DNA from: Dasyornis broadbenti
Taxonomy: Eukaryota; Chordata; Aves; Passeriformes; Dasyornithidae
Reading direction: 5' to 3'
NCBI GenBank assembly: GCA_013397935.1
Contig: VZRN01002952.1
Location: forward strand, 501,580-565,579
DNA length: 64,000 nt
Below are positions 58,901 to 64,000 of the stretch, in pieces. A program made the position numbers and the translations under genes. Below the pieces are notes generated by a model. The model was not told the origin of the DNA. It searched no databases and worked only from the letters and a program-made list of their open reading frames with translations. The number at the start of each line of letters is the position of its first letter. Position 1 is the stretch's first letter.

Positions 58901-61671
58901 TGTTGTCCAGCATCAGCATATTTCAAATATGATCGTACTTTGCCATGGTGCCTCCTGGAAAAACAAGACAACCATGCTATTCTGAGCACAGTATCTATAT
59001 ATATTAAAAAAATTAAGCCTTTCTGCTGCATCTAGCATTGTTTCACAAATGCCTTCAGTATAATTTCTAATTTTAAGCATCCTCTGCAGGTTTGGAATTG
59101 ATGTTTAATCTGAGTAGTGCTGAGATGAGGCTGAAGTTGGCAAATGTAGAATATGGCAATGAAGAAAAATCAGTCAAGCCAGTTTACTGCATGTGCCTCT
59201 TCAGTGTGTCCGTTCTGTGTTTTCTACAAATCAAAGCTTGGTTCTTATAATTGAAGCTTGGAAAATAGCCATTTTTGCTGTCTTGGAAAACAAGCTATGT
59301 TTTTGATGGATGTGGTAAAACAAAATGCAGTAGGGTCATGTTTTCTGTGCATGTGGCCAGAATTAGTGTGCCTGATTCAATAGTTTGGCACCAACACTTC
59401 ATAAAGAAAACTCAGAATACAGAAGGTCAGAGGTAGTGTTCTGATTACAAGTGAATACATAAAGGGTGAATGTGTTACAGAATTTAGGAGTGGTGAGTTG
59501 AAATGAATGCAGATGTTTTTCTCATTTGAAACATGTTTTCACATCTACAGGCAGATGTTCGGAGATGAACTGTTTGAAAAACAAGTAAAATTTGGGGAGA
59601 GGGAAGAACCTTTGTACAAAAAGCCCCAAGCAAACCAAAACAAACTAAAAATAACCAATCCCAGAAACTATTGTTTGGACATGATGTTATTTTTGCAAAA
59701 TTCTGTTGAGGAAGAGGAAAGGCTAAGCTTGTGAAATACCTTAACTTTGCGGTTCCACATTGGTGGTCCTGCACCAGAACTCGTCCTAGGTGTGCCTGTC
59801 ATGTTTCTACTGCAGTTTTTAAGGTGTTGCAAAGTCAGTGCACAATTTAGGCTGTAACGGTGTATTTAAAATTACAGCTGTGTGCTGGGGTTTTGCAGGT
59901 TGTTCTTTCCCACCGCTTTGCTCCTGGCCCCCAGAGGTTTGCAGAGTCAACCTGCAGCACATCGTACAGTGTTTTGAAGTGACTTAATGTGCTCATTTCT
60001 GTTTGTTTAGGCCTTTGAGTTGGCAACAGGGGACTATCTGTTCGAGCCTCACTCTGGGGAAGATTACTCACGAGATGAAGGTCTGTTTGTCAAAGTTTTT
60101 CCTTTTTAAAATAGGACTTGAAATCCAATGGTTTTCTCTTCAAAATGAGCCTTCTCTTATAAGTTAACAACGCAAAAGCTCCTTGCAAAAAGATTGTTTA
60201 CCCAAATCAGCAGCGGCTGTGCTCAAGCCTCTGCAGTAAAACACTGTGCAACAGAGTCCTTGTTCTTGGTCTGGTGTTTTGCATTTCTCTTGCTGCTGGA
60301 TTCTCTACCTTGTGTCTCGAACTGATTGTGCCTCAAATTGCCCATATTTGTTTTCCCCTTGCTCCTTGTCTTTGTCGTTGCTTAGTGTAATCTGATTTCA
60401 GGTGGATCTCAAATTAATTTTTAAGGGATAACATCTTTATTGTTATATCCCAGAGCAGGAAACTGTAGCACAGAGCTGTCTTGTGTGGATGCATCTCATT
60501 TTTATAGAAATTTATTTATTTTTACATGCAGATCATATTGCATTGATCATAGAACTTCTGGGGAAAATACCTCGCAAACTCATTTTGGCAGGAAAATATT
60601 CCAAGGAGTTTTTCACCAAAAAAGGTAAAAGGAAACAAAGCAAATATCACTTATCCCTTGCTCCAGATACACAGCAATGTCTTGCTGGAAATGCCAATTA
60701 GAAATTGAGGCCAGCAAAGAGTCTTTCCTTTGTTTTATGAAAGGCTTTATCAGTAAAACTGCAACTAAATGTGATGCATTCTTGTCTTACTGCTAAAAGT
60801 ATCCTACACCCTAGTGCTCAGCATCTTGGTGTGGATCAAATGCAGCAGGTAGAAAAACAGCACAGTAGAGCTATTGTCAAACTTGATGTGGTTTTATTTA
60901 GCTGATCTCGGTCAGCTAGAGGTGGGGACTCACTCTGGAAGTCTTTTCTAGACAGCTCGACTCCATTTCTGGTATGCCAGGCACCTTAAATAGTGCCTGG
61001 CATCATGAGCCATGTTGTTCAGAGCACAGAACATTATCATAAAGTCCTGAGTGCCCAGACGAGTGTTGAGTCGAAAAATTCGGTTTTGACCTAGATTAAT
61101 AATTCTTTTTATAAAAACAAGCCCTGCTTTATTAGTACTGTATTGCTTTCTCAAACAGTGCTCCACGCATTGCGTGTATTCCAGAGTCAGTGGCACAGTT
61201 TATCTGTCATGTCAAGCAGCATAATTGGTGATTTAATGAAGTAGCAGGAGGTGAAAAAAGAACCCTTTGAGGAAGTACATTTCCGTAGCAGGCTTCTAAA
61301 GCAGATAGAAAAGGGTTTAATATAACTGACTTCTCCCTTCAGCAGGCCCCACCACTTTATGTTCCCTATGCCCAAATGTCAGAACAGTCTCTGAGTTCAC
61401 TCTGTTGTGTTCAGCTGTTCAGCCAGCAAGACTGAGCTGCTCCGTTCCTGTGTCTTGCGTTTAACCCATTTGTCTTGGGTTTTCAGGTGATCTGAAGCAC
61501 ATCACCAAACTGAAGCCCTGGGGCCTATTTGAAGTGTTGGTGGAGAAATACGAGTGGGCCCAAGATGAGGCAGCTGCATTCACAGACTTCTTACTCCCTA
61601 TGCTGGAGCTGATCCCAGAGAAACGAGCTACAGCAGCAGAGTGTCTCAGGCACCCCTGGCTTAACTCCTAG
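37977..61671 (+). CDS. SRPK1: SRPK1, SR-protein-specific kinase 1 (spliced, 16 exons)
   Basis: SRPK1 phosphorylates Arg-Ser repeats of SR splicing factors, mainly in the cytoplasm, which controls their nuclear import and splicing. Joined segments: 37977-37989, 38075-38135, 49554-49672, 50543-50651, 51070-51157, 51312-51399, 52771-52877, 53580-53745, 54739-54764, 55256-55469, 55723-56148, 57581-57681, 58598-58705, 60011-60080, 60532-60624 and 61487-61671. They total 1974 nt with the stop, giving 657 residues (human about 655). The kinase domain is split by a spacer. The Gly loop LGWGHFSTVW and K109 lie in the first part, and the catalytic loop reads HTD with D213. The spacer, roughly residues 250-475, starts with a Lys-rich segment and turns acidic. 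The second part has DLG (D499) instead of DFG, as is normal for SRPKs, and ends HPWLNS. All introns are GT-AG and keep frame. Confidence 0.98.
38075..38135 (+). CDS. SRPK1: SRPK1 coding exon 2
   Basis: This 61-nt exon encodes (V)LALQARKKRTKAKKDKAQR plus two bases, a basic N-terminal tail. The acceptor follows a CT-repeat pyrimidine tract. The donor is GTAAGT. Confidence 0.97.
38136..49553 (+). other. SRPK1: SRPK1 intron 2
   Basis: This 11.4 kb intron is the largest in the gene. It includes the end of the CpG island, a CR1 at 41785-42005, and two exon-like intervals with good splice sites (38787-38925, and an acceptor before 39398) of unknown status. The rest looks like unique AT-rich sequence. 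Confidence 0.85.
41785..42005 (-). mobile_element. CR1 LINE 3'-end fragment in SRPK1 intron 2
   Basis: The inverted CR1 3' end is seen as CACAGAATCGCTGAGGCTGG, CATTGAGTCCAACC, GATGGGAACTCCACCACCTC and CTGGGCTGCCCCTTCCAATG, ending near TCTGTGGAGAAATTGCTCC. It is antisense to SRPK1. Confidence 0.9.
49554..49672 (+). CDS. SRPK1: SRPK1 coding exon 3
   Basis: This 119-nt exon encodes (K)PDTQHRGPAAHSESD to DPNDYCK plus one base, the acidic N-terminal region before the kinase domain. The acceptor is TTTCAG and the donor GTGAGC. Confidence 0.98.
50543..50651 (+). CDS. SRPK1: SRPK1 coding exon 4
   Basis: This 109-nt exon encodes GGYHLVKIGDLFNGRYHV to VWLAWDI plus two bases, including the Gly-rich loop LGWGHFSTVW. 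The acceptor is TTCCAG and the donor GTAAGT. Confidence 0.98.
51070..51157 (+). CDS. SRPK1: SRPK1 coding exon 5
   Basis: This 88-nt exon encodes (Q)GRRFVAMKVVKSAEHY to IKLLKS, with the ATP-binding K109. The acceptor is GCACAG and the donor GTGAGT. Confidence 0.98.
51312..51399 (+). CDS. SRPK1: SRPK1 coding exon 6
   Basis: This 88-nt exon encodes VRNSDPNDPSKEKVVQ to SGVNGS plus one base. The acceptor is CTGCAG and the donor GTATCC. The SKEK segment differs from the human NREM. Confidence 0.96.
52771..52877 (+). CDS. SRPK1: SRPK1 coding exon 7
   Basis: This 107-nt exon encodes (H)ICMVFEVLGHHLLKW to PCVKKIIKQ, covering the hinge and the start of the C-lobe. The acceptor is TTCCAG and the donor GTTAAG. 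Confidence 0.97.
53376..53417. repeat. Poly(T) tract with 4 N
   Basis: A long T run in SRPK1 intron 7 is interrupted by ATT and NNNN at 53391-53394, which is a sequencing or assembly uncertainty in a homopolymer. Confidence 0.95.
53580..53745 (+). CDS. SRPK1: SRPK1 coding exon 8 (catalytic loop)
   Basis: This 166-nt exon encodes VLQGLDYLHTKCRIIHTD through PPPSGSA plus one base. It contains the catalytic loop with D213, K215 and N218. The acceptor is CTGCAG and the donor GTGATT. The CVNDQ segment differs from the human SVNEQ. Confidence 0.98.
54739..54764 (+). CDS. SRPK1: SRPK1 coding exon 9 (26-nt microexon)
   Basis: This 26-nt exon encodes (V)STAPQPKP at the start of the spacer. The acceptor is TTTCAG and the donor GTAAGT. 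Skipping it would shift the frame. Confidence 0.96.
55256..55469 (+). CDS. SRPK1: SRPK1 coding exon 10 (spacer, basic then acidic)
   Basis: This 214-nt exon starts ADKMSKNKKKKLKKKQKRQ and runs through a charged, probably helical EKRMQEIEEMEKE segment to an acidic PEEEEEAQTP stretch. This spacer region is known to hold SRPK1 in the cytoplasm through chaperone contacts. The acceptor is GTGTAG and the donor GTATGC. Confidence 0.97.
55723..56148 (+). CDS. SRPK1: SRPK1 coding exon 11 (spacer, rapidly evolving)
   Basis: This 426-nt exon encodes a Ser-, Asn- and acid-rich spacer segment. Islands recognisable from mammals include APEINCNGVI, EDLHNANDC-like (DDLHNANDCG), SMVCQPTSS, FQESIRTETP and PTDNKG. 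The remainder differs strongly from the human sequence. The acceptor is TTCCAG and the donor GTATAA. Confidence 0.95.
57581..57681 (+). CDS. SRPK1: SRPK1 coding exon 12
   Basis: This 101-nt exon encodes (G)KSAAGNFLLNPLEPKN to VKIADLGNACWV, resuming the kinase domain with the DLG motif (D499). The acceptor is CTCTAG and the donor GTAAGT. Confidence 0.98.
58598..58705 (+). CDS. SRPK1: SRPK1 coding exon 13
   Basis: This 108-nt exon encodes HKHFTEDIQTRQYRSLEV to DIWSTACM, the activation segment and P+1 loop. The acceptor is CTTTAG and the donor GTGAGT. Confidence 0.98.
60011..60080 (+). CDS. SRPK1: SRPK1 coding exon 14
   Basis: This 70-nt exon encodes AFELATGDYLFEPHSG to YSRDE plus one base. 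The acceptor is TTTTAG-like (GTTTAG). The donor GTCTGT is weaker than the other donors in this gene. Confidence 0.96.
60532..60624 (+). CDS. SRPK1: SRPK1 coding exon 15
   Basis: This 93-nt exon encodes (D)HIALIIELLGKIPRKL to SKEFFTKK plus one base. The acceptor is ATGCAG and the donor GTAAAA. Confidence 0.97.
60974..61003. repeat. Perfect 11-bp inverted repeat with 8-nt loop
   Basis: ATGCCAGGCAC and GTGCCTGGCAT are separated by CTTAAATA in SRPK1 intron 15. Confidence 0.9.
61487..61671 (+). CDS. SRPK1: SRPK1 terminal coding exon 16
   Basis: The exon encodes (G)DLKHITKLKPWGLFEV through ECLRHPWLNS and the stop TAG at 61669-61671. The acceptor is TTTCAG. The same exon continues into the 3' UTR. 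Confidence 0.98.
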
Positions 61672-63401
61672 AAGCTTCCAAGCAATGCCACAACGTTGTA
61701 CTCTGGTTTACAGCCTATCCTACACGCCCAGCTGCCCTTCCCAGATCCATTTTTCTCCTTGTTCACTTTCAGTGTGGAGTTCTTCCTTCAAGGCTTCCAA
61801 GATTTTAGATAAATCTAACCTGTTCTGCTGAATTTGTTTGTGTGACTTAATGGGGACTCTCCTCAGCCAGTGGGCATCATCTGTGTTTTTGCCTTGATTG
61901 GGCTTCACCAAAGACTAATTGACTAGAATAAGAAATTTTTCCTCAGTCTCCTCACTGTTAGGCACTGTGTGTGACAGATGTGATCTCACTCATGCTTGGA
62001 TATTTCCCCTAGCTAAATTCCAACTCTCCTTTCTTCCTGTGAAGATCTCACTGACTCAGGAGTCAATTTTCCCACTGTTGATCCTGTAGCTGCTGATGGG
62101 GTGAGAAGTAACAGATGGCATCAAGGTGGTGCCAGATCCTTGTTAGAGCAAAGACCTTGAAATCCTCCATCACTCTCTAGGTGTCTACTGTATTCTTTGC
62201 TTTCCAGTCACAAACTTTTATTTAGTTCTAGCTGCTTTTGAAAGAGCTTTTTAAACCTAGGTTTTAGTATCCTTTATTTCTTCCTCCAAAGTGCCCTGTC
62301 CATTTACTTCTCCTCCTTCCCTGTGCCCTTGATAGTCAGAATAGTTTCTGGACTTGGTGATGTTTTCTACTCCAATGCCTGTGACTAAAAGGTGACAAGC
62401 AAAATAAGCAAAAGCTGCAACTGACTTAACGCACAACCCTCAGCAAACATAAGGGTGCATCCTCAGCCTGCAGAGAGAGCTTTGTTGCAGGCAACTCTTA
62501 AACATTATAGTGAGCCATACGTTTTGGGGGGATTTTTATCCCTTACTGGCACCTTTTTGCCTTGCTTGAGGTGGTATTCATGAGAGATTGGCTTTCACTG
62601 ATGCAGTCGGCTCCGACATTTTATTTTTGACCATTCATTTTTTTCCCAAGGAAAGGGTTGCAGCTCCTCTATCACAGTTATGCAGCAGCCCTGGACTTTA
62701 AAAATCAGCACTTGAGGTTCCAGTGTAAAGATTTCTTTTAATTTGCTTCAGGTGCAGGCCTTCAGAAATAACTTCCCAGGATGGGACTGCCTTTTATTCT
62801 CTGGGCCATTAGCACAAGAAAAGAGCTAGCAGAAGTGGAAGAGAACTGACTTTTCCACATAGATACTGGATTAGAAGCTGTTTCTAGAGTTACCCTGAGT
62901 AAAACATGTTCGATGGGGTTTCTGTATGAACTCCTCAGAGGGGGTTTGGACATAATGGGTTAAATAGGTTAATTTTAATTAAAAGTTAAATCACTGTGGC
63001 ATTTGATAGTTCTTTGGTGGCTTCTAGACTTGCCCATCCTGTTACAGATTCAGTGCATCCCACTCTTCTCTAAGCAAGATTTGGCAGCGTGGAGACTTCA
63101 GAGACTCTTCCTTACTCTGGACCAAACGGGCCTTTGGATTTGTGGTGGCTTGCAGAGGAGAGAAGTTGGAGGCCATGCAGATGCTATCCAAGACCATTTC
63201 CATTGCCAAAGCTGCCAAGACCACTGTTGTGTGTCACTTCTGTGTGTGTGTTTGGGAATTCTGGTTTGTAAGGATCATTCACTCACAAACTGGGTCATTT
63301 AATCCACTTCAACAGAGTTCAAGTTCCGAGCCTGATCTGGCTTATTTATGCAAATCATGCTGCATGTTCCTTTAGTGGTAGGTCAGGTTCTCTATGCATT
63401 T

Positions 63402-63407
63402 AATAAA
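63402..63407 (+). terminator. SRPK1: Candidate proximal poly(A) signal AATAAA of SRPK1
   Basis: AATAAA in TTTAATAAAATAAG lies 580 nt before the distal signal. A T-rich stretch follows at 63459. Usage is unknown. Confidence 0.4.
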
Positions 63408-63981
63408 ATAAGAAAGGCAGGTGACATACCAAAAATGTTTAAAACTGCTGATTTGACCTTTTTTTTTTTTTTATCCTTTCATCCAGCATTTTCCAGTTCT
63501 GGGTCACTTCTGTATCTGTTACAGGAGGACTGCAGGCAGTACTGGGTTCCAACTTACTGTGAAGATACTCTGGCAGGGCAAACAATTCCTTGAAAGCTCA
63601 CCCGGTTCTGCCCACTTGAGACTGGCTGATGAAGGAACATTTCCCACAAGGGGGTCTGCACTCTTTGACTCTGAGAGCTCCTCCCCATCCCTTCTTCCCT
63701 TCCCTCTGCCAGCCCTGACTGGAGGAGGGGTTTTTTTACCATGATAGCCAAGGCCAGAGCCAGCTTGTGAGTTGAAGACCTGCAGAAGCAGCTGTCACGA
63801 TTCAGTCCTGTACCGTCTGCTCATTCCCTGGGGTTTTGTTCCATTTCCAAATTGCCGTGAAGTGCTCACACTAAAGGATTTGTACTTGCTGTGTCAGTCT
63901 AAAACCTGAAGGAAAATACATTTTTATTCTTTCTACTTGGGTGCTTTGTCTTTTTTTTTTTTTCCTTTGTTGAAGCCCTAC

Positions 63982-63987
63982 AATAAA
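63982..63987 (+). terminator. SRPK1: SRPK1 distal poly(A) signal AATAAA
   Basis: AATAAA follows a T-rich tract and stands 13 nt from the window end. Its position fits the expected 3' UTR length. The downstream GT-rich element cannot be checked. Confidence 0.75.
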
Positions 63988-64000
63988 CATTATTTAATAA

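Larger units (their letters stand above)
49673..61486 (+). other. SRPK1: SRPK1 introns 3 to 15
   Basis: Longer introns lie at 49673-50542, 50652-51069, 51400-52770, 52878-53579, 53746-54738, 54765-55255, 56149-57580, 57682-58597, 58706-60010, 60081-60531 and 60625-61486. Introns 5 (154 nt) and 10 (253 nt) are short. Apart from a poly(T) tract in intron 7 and an inverted repeat in intron 15 I see nothing notable, and no CR1 copy. Confidence 0.85.
61672..64000 (+). other. SRPK1: SRPK1 3' untranslated region (to window end)
   Basis: About 2.3 kb follows the TAG, a length like the mammalian SRPK1 3' UTR. It contains only chance ORFs, a 14-T run at 63459-63472, and two AATAAA signals. The cleavage site is expected within a few bases of the window end or just beyond it. 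Confidence 0.85.

Noticed and set aside
60948..61196. 82-codon minus-strand frame with a protein-like appearance
   Set aside because: It lies antisense in SRPK1 intron 15 with no recognisable family. The hairpin within it is the only definite structure.

Overview
This is a vertebrate, almost certainly avian, nuclear window. The evidence is split genes with GT-AG introns, two CpG-island promoters, and several degenerate CR1 LINE 3' ends that finish in the bird-typical ATTCTATGATTCT-like tail. Introns are much shorter than in mammals. There are no bacterial-type operons, CRISPR arrays or phage genes. I cannot name the species.

Two complete protein kinase genes account for essentially all of the coding content. 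They lie head to head. On the minus strand, MAPK14 (p38-alpha MAP kinase) runs from its start codon at 25758 to its stop at 3958, with a 3' UTR of about 2.3 kb reaching about position 1600. All 12 constitutive coding exons were located by splice sites and reading frame and encode 360 residues. A thirteenth exon, the mutually exclusive alternative exon 9 (CSBP1 type), is also intact at 5801-5880. On the plus strand, SRPK1 (SR-protein kinase 1) runs from its start codon at 37977 to its stop at 61671, with a 3' UTR of about 2.3 kb ending at the poly(A) signal at 63982, just inside the window. All 16 coding exons were found and encode 657 residues.

Layout: 1-1594 is sequence downstream of MAPK14 with a CR1 scrap. 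1595-25758 is MAPK14, with CR1 pieces in introns. 25500-26350 is the MAPK14 CpG island, carrying a TCTCGCGAGA promoter motif. 26351-37650 is an 11 kb intergenic interval with one sizeable CR1 and no gene I can recognise. 37680-38560 is the SRPK1 CpG island, which includes a 50-N assembly gap. 37977 to the end is SRPK1, with an 11.4 kb second intron.

Functionally, p38-alpha is a stress- and cytokine-activated MAP kinase. SRPK1 phosphorylates RS domains of SR splicing factors. They act in separate pathways, and their adjacency reflects ancestral synteny. In mammals SLC26A8 lies between them, and I see no trace of it here. No previously undescribed biological system is evident. The most informative observations are the conserved alternative exon 9, the SLC26A8-less interval, the paired CGCG promoter motifs, and some candidate non-annotated exons in SRPK1 intron 2.
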